NCBI RefSeq assembly: GCF_042657185.1
Contig: NZ_JBHSNN010000012.1
Direction: 5' to 3' (one strand)
DNA from: Ureibacillus thermophilus
Lineage (GTDB): Bacteria > Bacillota > Bacilli > Bacillales_A > Planococcaceae
Length of the DNA stretch: 64,000 nt
Shown here: positions 43,752 to 53,191 of the stretch, in pieces
Numbering within the stretch: position 1 is the first letter of the stretch
Layout of the letters: the number at the start of each line of letters is the position of its first letter
The notes under the pieces: model-generated
The model's database searches: none
Seen by the model: only the letters and a program-made list of their open reading frames with translations
Told to the model about the DNA's origin: nothing
Position numbers and translations under genes: made by a program

Positions 43752-44604
43752 ATTTCAAAAGGCTATAAGATTCTGAAAGCTCGTTGTAAAAATCATCCGT
43801 ATCGGATGGAATTTTAAATCGTTCATCGATTGGCAGTTTGTTGGATGATTCCAACACTTGTTTCTCTTCTTCTTTCCGGATTTTTTTAGCCTCTTTAACT
43901 AAATTCGATTGTTGAATGGGCTCTACTGGCTTTATTGGACTTTCTTCTAATGTATCTTCCGCAGGTTGATAAAAAGGTTCATAATTTGTTAAAGATTCCT
44001 CTTCAACATCAACAGTTGTTTCAAGCAAGCTTTGAATACTTTCCTTCTTGTTATGCTGTTCTTCTTGCACTAACGGATGTTCAAGAGTCGCTGGCGGCTG
44101 GTCAATTTTAACCTTTTCCAATACTTCTCCCGTATTGGCAGCTACAACCGCTACCCGCTCTGCCGCTTTTTCTTTAGACTCCACTTGGAACAAAGCACCG
44201 GCTGTCGGCTCTTCAAAAGTGCATTGGACTTCCCATTTAAACGTACAGCTTGAGCCATCGTATACAAAGTAGGAGATATCATCAACAGAAAGATCCAGTT
44301 TACAATTTGATGCAACTTTTTCCTTTGGCAAGTCCACTTCTAAAGGCATTGAATATTCAAAATATCCTTCATCGCCTTTTAAATCAATATATTCAATCAA
44401 CGTTCCTTCACTAAAACTTGGCTTAACGGCCGGATTAAATCTCACGGTTGCCTTAATATGATAAATGCCCGTCAAACGAATGGAATCTTCTGTTACCTCT
44501 TGCTGCCAGCGCGGGATGACTTGGACCGATACGACTTCTTCGACAATCCCATATTCTTTTGAAAAAATAAATTGCGTCATCATTTCCCAATCAATTTTTG
44601 CCAT
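43744..44604 (-). CDS. spoVID: Spore coat assembly protein SpoVID, short form without LysM
   Basis: Links the coat basement layer to SafA and drives coat encasement. The 286 residues hold an N-terminal SpoVID-like beta domain (about 1-150; FIFSKEYGIVEEVVSVQVIP, VEVDLPKEKV-like), then an acidic low-complexity region ending YSLLKFK. The B. subtilis protein (575 residues) ends in a LysM domain that is missing here. The position after hemL matches the hemAXCDBL-spoVID order. ATG 44604 follows GGGAGGGG. Confidence 0.8.
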   Translation of the reverse strand: MAKIDWEMMTQFIFSKEYGIVEEVVSVQVIPRWQQEVTEDSIRLTGIYHIKATVRFNPAVKPSFSEGTLIEYIDLKGDEGYFEYSMPLEVDLPKEKVASNCKLDLSVDDISYFVYDGSSCTFKWEVQCTFEEPTAGALFQVESKEKAAERVAVVAANTGEVLEKVKIDQPPATLEHPLVQEEQHNKKESIQSLLETTVDVEEESLTNYEPFYQPAEDTLEESPIKPVEPIQQSNLVKEAKKIRKEEEKQVLESSNKLPIDERFKIPSDTDDFYNELSESYSLLKFK

Positions 44605-44675
44605 GTGTTCCCCTCCCGTACTACTCTATGCACGAGAAAAGGAAGTATGATAAAAGGAATTTCAAAATTTCTATA

Positions 44676-44821
44676 AAAAAGGGGGCGTCTGAAAAGTCAT
44701 TTCAAGACGCTCCCTTTGCGGCTGTCGCTAGAGTTTTGCCGCAGATATATTGCGACGAAGAGGCGCGTTTAATGTGACCAGCATAGGAGCAAAGATTTTT
44801 CAAAAGAATTTTACTAATAGA
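44676..44821 (+). repeat. Hairpin repeat B, copy 2
   Basis: About 145 bp homologous, inverted, to 11503-11640. A GGGGGCGTCT hairpin is followed by TTTGCGGCT, ATTGCGACGA and GAGGCGCGTTT blocks. It lies between hemL and spoVID and contains no gene. The copies diverge mostly at the distal end. Confidence 0.7.
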
Positions 44822-44866
44822 AGTGGGGCTGTCCGGAAAGCTTTACACTTTCTGGACAGCCCCACT
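44820..44866 (-). terminator. hemL-side hairpin terminator
   Basis: GTGGGGCTGTCC (44823-44834) pairs perfectly with GGACAGCCCCAC (to 44865), 8 bases beyond the hemL stop. The minus-strand tail is only moderately T-rich. Confidence 0.65.
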
Positions 44867-44873
44867 CTTTAAA

Positions 44874-46163
44874 TTATCTAGCTAATTTGGCAAATACTTT
44901 GTGCATCGCATCAATTGTTTTTTCGATATGTTCTTCTGTATGAGCAGTTGAAATAAATAAACCTTCAAATTGGGAAGGAGGTAAGTAAATGCCTTCTTCC
45001 AGCATGAGTCGATGATACTCAGCAAATAATTTCAAATCAGAAGTTTGAGCCGTTTTAAAATCAACAACATTTTCATTCGTTAAGAATAGTCCAATCATGC
45101 TACCTGCACGGTTCACTGTGTGCGGGATATTGTATTTCGTTGCTGCATCACGGATTCCCGTTTCCAGCATATCCCCTAACTTTTTAAAATACTCATAAGT
45201 CTCAGGAGTTAAGCGGGATAATGTCTCAATACCAGCAGTCATTGCAAGAGGATTTCCTGAAAGTGTCCCCGCTTGATACACCGGTCCACTAGGCGCTACT
45301 TTCTCCATGATTTCCCGCTTACCAGCAAAAGCGCCTACTGGAAGACCGCCGCCAACCACTTTCCCTAAAGTCGTTAAATCCGGCTCAACGCCGTAATAAC
45401 CTTGCGCACAGTGATAATCTACGCGGAATCCAGTCATCACTTCATCAAAGATTAGAACAGTACCATATTGTTTTGTAATTTCACGCAATCCTTCTAAAAA
45501 TCCTGGTTTAGGTGGAACAACCCCCATGTTTCCTGCAACTGGCTCTACAATTACAGCAGCAATTTGTTCACCAATTTTTTCGAATGTTGCTTTAACTGCA
45601 TCTAAATCATTATAAGGGCAAGTTACCGTGTTTTTCGCTACATCCGCAGGAACCCCAGGGCTATCTGGCAAGCCAAGAGTTGCGACACCAGAACCGGCTT
45701 TAATTAGTAAAGAATCGCCATGTCCATGATAAGAACCTTCAAATTTCATAATGATATCACGGCCAGTATATCCGCGGGCAAGGCGAAGGGCAGCCATTGT
45801 CGCTTCCGTGCCAGAGGAAACGAAGCGGACCATCTCAACAGAGGGAATTCGTTCAATGACGATTTTAGCTAATTGATTTTCGAGCACTGTTGGAGCGCCA
45901 AAAGAAGTACCTTTTGCTGCTTGTTCTTGAATCGCTTTCACTACTTCAGGATGAGAATGGCCTAAAATCAATGGACCCCAGCTAAGCACATAATCAATAT
46001 ATTCATTACCATCAATATCTCGAATAATGGCGCCTTTTCCAGATTCAATAAAGACCGGATTACCATTGACTGATTTAAAAGCGCGGACAGGGCTATTTAC
46101 CCCGCCAGGCATCAAATTCACTGCTTCTTGAAAGGCTTTAATTGATTTTTCATATGAACGCAT
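44874..46163 (-). CDS. hemL: Glutamate-1-semialdehyde 2,1-aminomutase
   Basis: A PLP enzyme making 5-aminolevulinate, the second C5-pathway step. The 429 residues carry the PLP-lysine context TTLGKVVGGGLPVGAFAGK, IFDEVMTGFR, SYHGHGD and SSGTEATMAALRLARG. ATG 46163 lies 2 bases after hemB. Last gene of hemAXCDBL here. Confidence 0.97.
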   Translation of the reverse strand: MRSYEKSIKAFQEAVNLMPGGVNSPVRAFKSVNGNPVFIESGKGAIIRDIDGNEYIDYVLSWGPLILGHSHPEVVKAIQEQAAKGTSFGAPTVLENQLAKIVIERIPSVEMVRFVSSGTEATMAALRLARGYTGRDIIMKFEGSYHGHGDSLLIKAGSGVATLGLPDSPGVPADVAKNTVTCPYNDLDAVKATFEKIGEQIAAVIVEPVAGNMGVVPPKPGFLEGLREITKQYGTVLIFDEVMTGFRVDYHCAQGYYGVEPDLTTLGKVVGGGLPVGAFAGKREIMEKVAPSGPVYQAGTLSGNPLAMTAGIETLSRLTPETYEYFKKLGDMLETGIRDAATKYNIPHTVNRAGSMIGLFLTNENVVDFKTAQTSDLKLFAEYHRLMLEEGIYLPPSQFEGLFISTAHTEEHIEKTIDAMHKVFAKLAR

Positions 46164-46164
46164 A

Positions 46165-47145
46165 TTACTTCTCCTCCAACCAACGAGCTACGTCTTTTGC
46201 ATGATAAGTAATGATTAAATCGGCTCCTGCACGTTTCATTCCAACTAATGTTTCCAATACAACGGATTTTTCGTTAATCCAGCCATTCAGTGCCGCTGCT
46301 TTTACCATTGAATATTCTCCGGAAACGTTATAAGCCACCACTGGAACTGGATAACGATTCTTAACATCGCGAATAATATCCATATAGGCAAGGGCAGGTT
46401 TCACAATTAAGAAATCTGCTCCTTCTTCAATGTCAGATTCCGCTTCACGGAAAGCTTCTAAACGATTAGCAGGATCCATTTGATACGTTTTGCGGTCGCC
46501 GAATTTTGGCGCTCCTTCTGCCGCTTCACGGAACGGACCGTAATAGCTGGAAGCATATTTCACCGCATAAGACATAATTGGCACATCTTGGAATCCGGCT
46601 TCATCTAAAGCTTTTCGAATCGCAATCACAAATCCATCCATCATATTGGAAGGAGCAATAATGTCCGCCCCGGCTTTTGCTTGGGAAACGGCAGTGCTTG
46701 CCAATATATCAAGGGAAGGGTCGTTTAAAATTTTATCCCCTTCCACTAAACCGCAATGGCCATGATCTGTAAATTCACAAAGGCAAGTATCGGCAATGAC
46801 CATCAATTCAGGATAACGTTCTTTAATTTGTCGTGTTGCTTTTTGTACAATGCCATGGTCGTGGAATGCACCTGAACCTTGCGCATCTTTTTCAGCAGGA
46901 ATGCCAAATAAAATAACTGCTGGAATGCCAAGGGATACAACTTCATCAATTTCCTCATCCAATTGGTCTAAAGAAAGCTGATAAACACCTGGCATGGATT
47001 TTACTGGATTTTTAATGTTTTCCCCTTCAATAACAAAAATCGGATAAATTAAGTCTTCCTTATGCAAATGATTTTCTCTTACCATTGATCGAATAGTTGC
47101 GTTTGCACGAAGTCTACGATGTCTTCTAAATTCTAATTGTGACAT
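46165..47145 (-). CDS. hemB: Porphobilinogen synthase (delta-aminolevulinate dehydratase)
   Basis: Condenses two 5-aminolevulinates to porphobilinogen. The 326-residue TIM-barrel protein has the cysteine-rich zinc motif DTCLCEFTDHGHCG and the Schiff-base lysines in KYASSYYGPFREAA and LIVKPALAYMDI. Its ATG overlaps the hemD stop by one base. Confidence 0.97.
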   Translation of the reverse strand: MSQLEFRRHRRLRANATIRSMVRENHLHKEDLIYPIFVIEGENIKNPVKSMPGVYQLSLDQLDEEIDEVVSLGIPAVILFGIPAEKDAQGSGAFHDHGIVQKATRQIKERYPELMVIADTCLCEFTDHGHCGLVEGDKILNDPSLDILASTAVSQAKAGADIIAPSNMMDGFVIAIRKALDEAGFQDVPIMSYAVKYASSYYGPFREAAEGAPKFGDRKTYQMDPANRLEAFREAESDIEEGADFLIVKPALAYMDIIRDVKNRYPVPVVAYNVSGEYSMVKAAALNGWINEKSVVLETLVGMKRAGADLIITYHAKDVARWLEEK

Positions 47146-47897
47146 TACATTTCCTCTCCTTTTGCGATTGCATCTATGACAGATTGCATTGTATATGTTG
47201 CTGGAAAATATGTAACATGGGCACCATATTTTTCAACTGCACCTTTTGTGATATGACCGATGCAAGCAATTTTTGCTCTTTCCCACCCGACTTTAGGAGC
47301 TACATATTTATGAAAGCAATCCACAGCAGATGGGCTTGCAAAGATGATAATAGGCTGCTTGCTGCTTTCAATCGTTTCTATTAATTGTTTAACAGATTCT
47401 TTATTTTCAATCGTTTGATATACTGTCCATTCATCAATTGGAAAAGGAAGCCCCTTTTTCAACGTATCCTTCGCTAATTGTCCCCGAATAAATAAGCATT
47501 TCGGGGAGGAACCGCTGACAGAAGGGAATTCTTTGATGAAAGTATCCGCGCTGTAAACAGAAGGCATGAAATGAACGTTGAATCCGTATCGTTTTAATAG
47601 TTCGGCGGTCTTTTCACCTACAGCTGCAATTTTACAAGAAATTTGCGTTGAATTAAATTGAATCCGCTTTATTTTTTTCCAAAAAAACTCAACGCCGTTT
47701 TGGCTCGTAAAAATGAGCCAATCGTAATTTTGGCAGGCAGCAAGACGCTCTTCATCATCCCTATTGTCCGCTTCCTTCGTTTGGATAAGGGGACATAGGA
47801 CCGCTTCCCCTCCCAGCTCTTCAATCCGTTCAACAATCGATTGGGTTTTTTTGGTGCCAGTTAATAAAATGGTTTTCCCTTCCAACGGTTTACGCAT
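47145..47897 (-). CDS. hemD: Uroporphyrinogen-III synthase
   Basis: Cyclises hydroxymethylbilane with D-ring inversion. The 250-residue protein shows the low-conservation HemD pattern: TGTKKTQSIVERIEELGGEAVLCPLIQT at the N-terminus, LIFTSQNGVEFFW, and IIFASPSAVDCF plus CIGHITKGAVEKYG in the second domain. It overlaps hemC by 8 bases and hemB by 1. Confidence 0.93.
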   Translation of the reverse strand: MRKPLEGKTILLTGTKKTQSIVERIEELGGEAVLCPLIQTKEADNRDDEERLAACQNYDWLIFTSQNGVEFFWKKIKRIQFNSTQISCKIAAVGEKTAELLKRYGFNVHFMPSVYSADTFIKEFPSVSGSSPKCLFIRGQLAKDTLKKGLPFPIDEWTVYQTIENKESVKQLIETIESSKQPIIIFASPSAVDCFHKYVAPKVGWERAKIACIGHITKGAVEKYGAHVTYFPATYTMQSVIDAIAKGEEM

Positions 47898-48816
47898 TTT
47901 CCGCTTTCACCTTTTCAATTAATTCATAGGCACCTTGTTCTGTTAAGATTTGAGCAAGCTTCTTGCCAACTTCTGCAGGATTTTGGCCTTTCACTGTTTC
48001 TTTATAACAAATGGAACCATCTGGAGAAGCAACTAAACCAGTCATCTTCACTTCTTCCCCATCCACCGTCGCATAACCGGCAATCGGAACTTGGCAGCCT
48101 CCATCCATCGCCGCTAAAAAGGCGCGCTCAGCAATAACCGCTTTCTTTGTATTTTCATCCGTTAATTTTGCAAGCTCTGCTAACAGTTCTTCATCATCTT
48201 TCCGGCATTCAATGCCCAATGCACCTTGGGCAACGGCAGGCAAGCAAATGTCTACATCTAAATATTCTGTCACCACATCCTTTGCCCAGCCCATGCGATT
48301 CAATCCAGCAGCGGCAAGAATAATGGCATCGAAACCTTCCGTCTCCAATTTTTTCAAACGAGTATCAATGTTTCCCCGAATCCATTTAATTTCAAGATCA
48401 GGGCGCACTTGTAAAAGTTGTGCGCTGCGCCGTAAAGAACTTGTCCCAACAACAGCACCTTCAGGCAAATCTTTAAATTTCACATGATTTTTTGAAATAA
48501 GTGCATCGCGAGGGTCTTCCCTTAATGGAATGCAGCCGATTGTAAGGCCATCTGGTAAAACGGCAGGCATATCTTTCATCGAGTGGACTGCAAAATCGAT
48601 TTCTTTTTCAAGCAATGCTTTTTCGATTTCTTTTACAAACAGCCCTTTTCCTCCAACTTTTGATAATTGCACATCTAATATTTTATCACCTTTTGTCACA
48701 ATTTCTTTGACTTCAAACTCAAAGGGCAAACAAGCTTTTTTGCATTGGTTAATAAACCAGTTTGTTTGTGTAAGAGCTAATTTACTTTTTCGAGAACCTA
48801 CTACAATTTTTCTCAT
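47890..48816 (-). CDS. hemC: Hydroxymethylbilane synthase (porphobilinogen deaminase)
   Basis: Polymerises four porphobilinogens. The 308 residues include MRKIVVGSRKSKLALTQT, the DMPAVLPDGL catalytic-aspartate region, TSSLRRSAQLLQ, RGNIDTRLKKLE, and the dipyrromethane cofactor cysteine in MDGGCQVPIAGYA. Confidence 0.97.
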   Translation of the reverse strand: MRKIVVGSRKSKLALTQTNWFINQCKKACLPFEFEVKEIVTKGDKILDVQLSKVGGKGLFVKEIEKALLEKEIDFAVHSMKDMPAVLPDGLTIGCIPLREDPRDALISKNHVKFKDLPEGAVVGTSSLRRSAQLLQVRPDLEIKWIRGNIDTRLKKLETEGFDAIILAAAGLNRMGWAKDVVTEYLDVDICLPAVAQGALGIECRKDDEELLAELAKLTDENTKKAVIAERAFLAAMDGGCQVPIAGYATVDGEEVKMTGLVASPDGSICYKETVKGQNPAEVGKKLAQILTEQGAYELIEKVKAENA

Positions 48817-48834
48817 GATGAACCAACCTTTCTT

Positions 48835-49656
48835 CTAATACCATAAGTGGAAATGTGAAAACTTGCTTCCTAAAAAGAAGTTAATTAAAACGATAAAATA
48901 TGCATAAATTTGAATCCATGCAAAAGAAGTGCCAGTCATTTTTCCGCTCCGTTTTATAATCAGTACAGCCATATAGATGATGAGTATAATGAAAGATGCA
49001 ATAATTTTGATATCAAAAAGCGAAACGGAATCGACCTTCATAAATGCGTATTCCAACCCAAGAAGCAAACTGATGAGCATGATCGGTATGCCAATAATAA
49101 TGGAATAATTCATCCATTGGGTCATTTGCGTCAATGAAGGCAATCGTGACCATACTTTTGTATATTTTTTCTTTTTTAATAAATGATAGAGAATTAAATA
49201 TAAAATGGAGAAAACAAATGAAACAGAAAATGCTGCATAAGCGAAAATCGCAAAACTTATATGTATAAACAGCATTTCAGATTCTAAAGTTTTTAATACA
49301 GGATTTAAATTATTTGGCGCAAATAATCGTATGGTCATAAAGATAAATCCAAGTATATTGATGAAAAAGACCGGCAAATCGACCCTCGCAATGCAATGCA
49401 AAAAAATCGACAACGTTACAAGCAGCCATGCGTAAAAATAAATTCCTTCCGAGAGGGATAAAATCGGGAAACGTTTCGTTTCAATAATATTTAAAACGAT
49501 GAAGGATGTTTGCATCACCCACACAATCGAAATCAACCAAAAAGCCGAACGACGAATAAAAGCTTTTTTATAAAAATAATCAATAAAATATAGCATAATG
49601 CTAATTGCATAAAGAATAACCATCATTTGATAAAGGTTTGACATCACTTCAGTCAT
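48835..49656 (-). CDS. hemX: HemX, cytochrome-assembly-type membrane protein
   Basis: The 273-residue protein has about eight membrane segments and resembles CcsA/ResC-type heme-handling proteins (EGIYFYAWLLVTLSIF, FIHISFAIFAYAAFSVSFVFS with conserved His). In B. subtilis HemX limits HemA levels. MTEVMSNLYQ at ATG 49656 behind GGAGTAGGG is the start; the frame extends to 49728 but lacks a site there. Confidence 0.9.
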   Translation of the reverse strand: MTEVMSNLYQMMVILYAISIMLYFIDYFYKKAFIRRSAFWLISIVWVMQTSFIVLNIIETKRFPILSLSEGIYFYAWLLVTLSIFLHCIARVDLPVFFINILGFIFMTIRLFAPNNLNPVLKTLESEMLFIHISFAIFAYAAFSVSFVFSILYLILYHLLKKKKYTKVWSRLPSLTQMTQWMNYSIIIGIPIMLISLLLGLEYAFMKVDSVSLFDIKIIASFIILIIYMAVLIIKRSGKMTGTSFAWIQIYAYFIVLINFFLGSKFSHFHLWY

Positions 49657-49758
49657 ACGAAACCCTACTCCATCTAATACGTCATTTCTAGTAAAAACTA
49701 AAGCGTTTCCGTACCAATAGTTTACCACATCGATACGAAAACGCCTTAAATTTCTTTC

Positions 49759-51114
49759 TTAAAAAGATAATTTTGGTTGATTTTCTAATTCTTGAACCAT
49801 TTGTTTCTCAGCTGCTTTTAATTGTTGATTTTTCATTTCTTCTTGAACAAGTTCTTCAATTCCAAAAATTTGTTGATACAATCGAAGGTTTTGGTTTGCT
49901 TTTGGCGAGTTGGCAATTTCCTTCACTTGAAGAATCGGTTCTTTTAACAATTGATTAATGATGGATTTCGTATGTTTATTTAAAATTTTACGTTCCCGTT
50001 CAGTTAAATTTGGCATTTTATTTTCGATGCTTTTCATTGTTTCTTGCTGAATCATCTCCGCTTTTTTGCGCAAAGCCGCAATAATCGGCACTACTCCAAG
50101 GGTTGCAAACCAGTCTTTAAATTCAGCGATTTCCTGTACAATCATTCTTTCAATTTGTTGGGCGGCCTGTTTTCGTTCCGCTAAATTCGCTTCAACGATA
50201 CCTTGCAAATCGTCAATATCATACAAAAACACATTTGGCAAATCGCCAACTTTCGGATCAATATCCCTTGGTACAGCAATGTCTACTAAAAACAATGGCT
50301 TTCCTTTACGCAAATGATCAACAAACTGCATCAATTCATAATCGATGACATATTGCGGGGAACCTGTTGAACTGATTAAAATATCCGTTTCTAAAAGGGT
50401 GCATTGTAATTCTTTAATGGATTTCGCTTGTCCATTGAAACGTTCTGCAAGGGATATGGCTTTCTCAAAGGTACGATTCAATACCGTTACTTTTCCGACA
50501 CCGTTTCCATACAGATTTTCCATTGCTAACTCGCCCATTTTCCCTGCGCCCAAAATTGCAACGTGCTTGTTTTTCAAAGAACCAAAAATTTTCTTTGCCA
50601 ACTCCACAGCAGCATAAGATACTGAAACAGCATTTTCGTTAATCGTCGTTTCATTATGCGCTTTTTTTGCAAAAGTAATCGCTTGTTTAAACAAGCGGTT
50701 AAAAATTGTACCCGTCGCACCAATTTCTTGTGCCTCTAAAAAGCTTTTCTTCACTTGTCCAAGAATTTGCGTTTCCCCAAGAATCATGGAATCAATTCCA
50801 GCCGCTACGCGAAAAAGATGTTTTAAAGAATCATCGCTTTCATGGATATATAAATAGTTCTCAAAATCCTCAATTGGAATGTGGAACCAATTAGATAAAA
50901 AACGTTTTATATAATAACGTCCTGTATGCAGTTGATCGACCACTGCATAGATTTCCGTTCTATTGCAAGTTGATACGATTACATCTTCCAATATGCTTTT
51001 TTCATTTTTTAACGCAGCCATCGCTTGCGGTAATTCACTTTCAATGAACGACAGTTTTTCACGAATTTCGACTGGCGCAGTTCTATAATTCAAGCCGACA
51101 ACAAGTGTGTGCAT
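49759..51114 (-). CDS. hemA: Glutamyl-tRNA reductase
   Basis: Reduces glutamyl-tRNA to glutamate-1-semialdehyde, the committed C5-pathway step. The 451 residues include the nucleophile in VSTCNRTEIYA, the NADPH fold LGAGKMGELA, and a C-terminal dimerisation helix. MHTLVVGLNYRTAPVEIRE at ATG 51114 behind AGAGGTG is the start. It is first in the hem operon; a PerR-like box lies about 105 bases upstream. Confidence 0.97.
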   Translation of the reverse strand: MHTLVVGLNYRTAPVEIREKLSFIESELPQAMAALKNEKSILEDVIVSTCNRTEIYAVVDQLHTGRYYIKRFLSNWFHIPIEDFENYLYIHESDDSLKHLFRVAAGIDSMILGETQILGQVKKSFLEAQEIGATGTIFNRLFKQAITFAKKAHNETTINENAVSVSYAAVELAKKIFGSLKNKHVAILGAGKMGELAMENLYGNGVGKVTVLNRTFEKAISLAERFNGQAKSIKELQCTLLETDILISSTGSPQYVIDYELMQFVDHLRKGKPLFLVDIAVPRDIDPKVGDLPNVFLYDIDDLQGIVEANLAERKQAAQQIERMIVQEIAEFKDWFATLGVVPIIAALRKKAEMIQQETMKSIENKMPNLTERERKILNKHTKSIINQLLKEPILQVKEIANSPKANQNLRLYQQIFGIEELVQEEMKNQQLKAAEKQMVQELENQPKLSF

Positions 51115-51218
51115 GAACTTTACACCTCTCACGAACTATTTCATAACTTTTATTCTATCACAAAGAAAGCGCTATCTAAACGCAATTTATGAAAAAGTTA
51201 TGAAATATATCTTTTTCT

Positions 51219-51233
51219 TTAAAATAATTCTAA
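51219..51233. promoter_or_regulatory. Candidate PerR box upstream of hemA
   Basis: TTAAAATAATTCTAA matches TTATAATNATTATAA at 12 of 14 defined positions and is near-palindromic. PerR controls hemAXCDBL in B. subtilis, which supports the reading. No experimental evidence is visible from sequence. Confidence 0.5.
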
Positions 51234-51330
51234 AATGAGAATAACAAAAAAAGATACTAATTTCAATCATAATCCACTTCAGCGTTAGTATTCATCAAAT
51301 TTCGACAATTTACACTTTTCATCCATTAAT

Positions 51331-51620
51331 CAAAAAATTTTAGGGGTAGTTGAAAGAATTTTGATAAAAAATTGATATAACGAAAAATTGATTGGAGTGA
51401 CGGGGCAAATTTCTGTCGCGCACGCTTCGTCGTAAAGCAAAGCTTTCCTGCAACGAGTCCTCTAGAGACCACAAGGAGCGAAGGGATGACTCAGAGGAGA
51501 GTCTAGCCGGGCCCTGCGGAAAGCGCCCCCGGAACGGAAATCAATTTTTAATAACATATCAAAAAAACATCATTTTCTCTTTGGAGAAAATGATGTTTTT
51601 TTAGGTTTGTCCCAGCCTCC
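51331..51620. repeat. Composite intergenic repeat A, copy 3 (diverged)
   Basis: The right end TGTCCCAGCCTC (to 51620), the hairpin with A/T runs, and the ATTGATTGGAGTGACGGGG-type core edges match copies 1 and 2. The left terminus is degraded, the core has an extra run of about 40-50 bp (about 51407-51450), and the hairpin has a mismatch. It lies between hemA and the S-layer-homology gene. Confidence 0.8.
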
Positions 51621-51670
51621 CTTAATATTGTTAAGGTCAACTTTTTGAATTTCCTTTAATTAATTGACAT

Positions 51671-53131
51671 TTACTCAAAGAAAAGAATATCTTCCCGATA
51701 ATTTTGCTGCAAATCTTTTTCTAAATACTCAAGGAAGCGAATTATGACTGCAGATGCTTGAGCACGAGTTAAAGGTTCATTTGGACGGAAGTTTCCATAT
51801 TCATCCCCATTCATTAATCCAAGTTCCGATGCTATATATACACCATCACGTGCATAGTCAGAGATGGCTGCGTTGTCTCTAAAATTTGTTCGATATCCAG
51901 GATCTGGAGCTTTCGATTCCAAACCTAATGCCCGAACAAAAATCGTTGCTGCTTGCTCGCGTAAAATATAGCCATTTGGTTCAAAAATCCGCTTTCCTGT
52001 TTTATAATCCAATGTGCCTTTAATAACTCCTTTTTCAACTGCAGAAACAATATATTCATAATCTTTTATGTTTGTATTTAAATCCGGGAAAATTTTCTGC
52101 TTATTTTTGTTTTTATTATTTTTTTGATCTTCTACGCGCAAATCAATTGCTTTTCCAATAGCAATTGTAAAATCAAGCCGTGTCATCGGTGTATTTGGAG
52201 AGAAAAAGTTTGAATTATCATTGAAAACGCCTAAAGAATATAGCTTTTCAATTGAATCTTTTGCCCAATGATTTGATAAATCTCGGAATTTCGGTACAAT
52301 TAATCTTTCGATAGCAGGTGTTTTCGAAGCATTTAAAGTGAATGACCCTGAGCCATACCCTTTTAAATTATAGTGAAACTTCGAAACTGCGCTCTCTTCT
52401 GTTTTTACATAATAGCCACCATAAAAGCTTGATAATGAAGCTGGATTCTTTTCATACTCTAATTTACGAGTTTTCGAAGAAGATACAATATTTTTTATTG
52501 TTCCCACTGAACCATCAGCAAATCGAATAGTTTGTTCGGTCATTTGAGTTTCTGTAGATCCCCAAAAGTTTTCATACCCAACAATTTTACTTTGTACTTC
52601 CACTAAAATATTAAAGGTAATTCCATTATCTTTATATTCATATTTTTTTGTTCCAGTAATAATTTCATCAAAATAATTTGATGCCGGTAAATTATCCGTC
52701 ACTCTTCCTTTTGTAATATGATAGCCATTTTTGACGATGCTATAAGTGATTCCATTAATGGTAATTTTTTCATCAAAACTGGACAATTTTCCGTTAGCAG
52801 TGCTCTGCCCAATGGCATCATAGTTTTCAACATCTAAATCATACTTAACCGTACGAGTGAGTTTGTCTCCTTTGTTTGGTCCAGTAAGCGTCATTTTATA
52901 AGTTTCTGTAATCTTACCTTTTGACTCTTTTCTAGTTACAGTAACACTGCTTGCATCCCCGGTAAAGCGAACCGGCTTACCTGTAATAAATACATATTCT
53001 TCGTAAGTATAATCGTCTTTTACTCCTCCAGTCATATCCATAATTTCGGCTTTCGATGGCTTGGGATCACTGACGAAAATGAAAATAATTGCTGCGATTG
53101 CTATGACGACATTAAAAAGTTTTATTTTCAT
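51671..53131 (-). CDS. S-layer homology (SLH) domain surface protein
   Basis: The 486-residue secreted protein has an N-terminal signal peptide (about 1-28, ending PSKAE). A beta-rich unknown region at about 30-280 follows. Three C-terminal SLH domains (about 285-480) include FRDLSNHWAKDSIEKLYSLGVF, FPDLNTNIKDYEYIVSAVEKGVI and FRDNAAISDYARDGVYIASELGLM. SLH domains anchor proteins to pyruvylated wall polymers. The N-terminal region has no family I recognise. It is grouped with the secreted protein at 53192. Confidence 0.88.
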   Translation of the reverse strand: MKIKLFNVVIAIAAIIFIFVSDPKPSKAEIMDMTGGVKDDYTYEEYVFITGKPVRFTGDASSVTVTRKESKGKITETYKMTLTGPNKGDKLTRTVKYDLDVENYDAIGQSTANGKLSSFDEKITINGITYSIVKNGYHITKGRVTDNLPASNYFDEIITGTKKYEYKDNGITFNILVEVQSKIVGYENFWGSTETQMTEQTIRFADGSVGTIKNIVSSSKTRKLEYEKNPASLSSFYGGYYVKTEESAVSKFHYNLKGYGSGSFTLNASKTPAIERLIVPKFRDLSNHWAKDSIEKLYSLGVFNDNSNFFSPNTPMTRLDFTIAIGKAIDLRVEDQKNNKNKNKQKIFPDLNTNIKDYEYIVSAVEKGVIKGTLDYKTGKRIFEPNGYILREQAATIFVRALGLESKAPDPGYRTNFRDNAAISDYARDGVYIASELGLMNGDEYGNFRPNEPLTRAQASAVIIRFLEYLEKDLQQNYREDILFFE

Positions 53132-53191
53132 AGATTTATAAGCTACCTCTCTTTCATTTTCAGAACCCTCGGAAGAAGGAATCTATTAGTT

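Noticed and set aside
51181..51330. Additional small gene between hemA and repeat A copy 3
   Set aside because: Short frames only, no ribosome-binding sites; the stretch looks like promoter and operator DNA.
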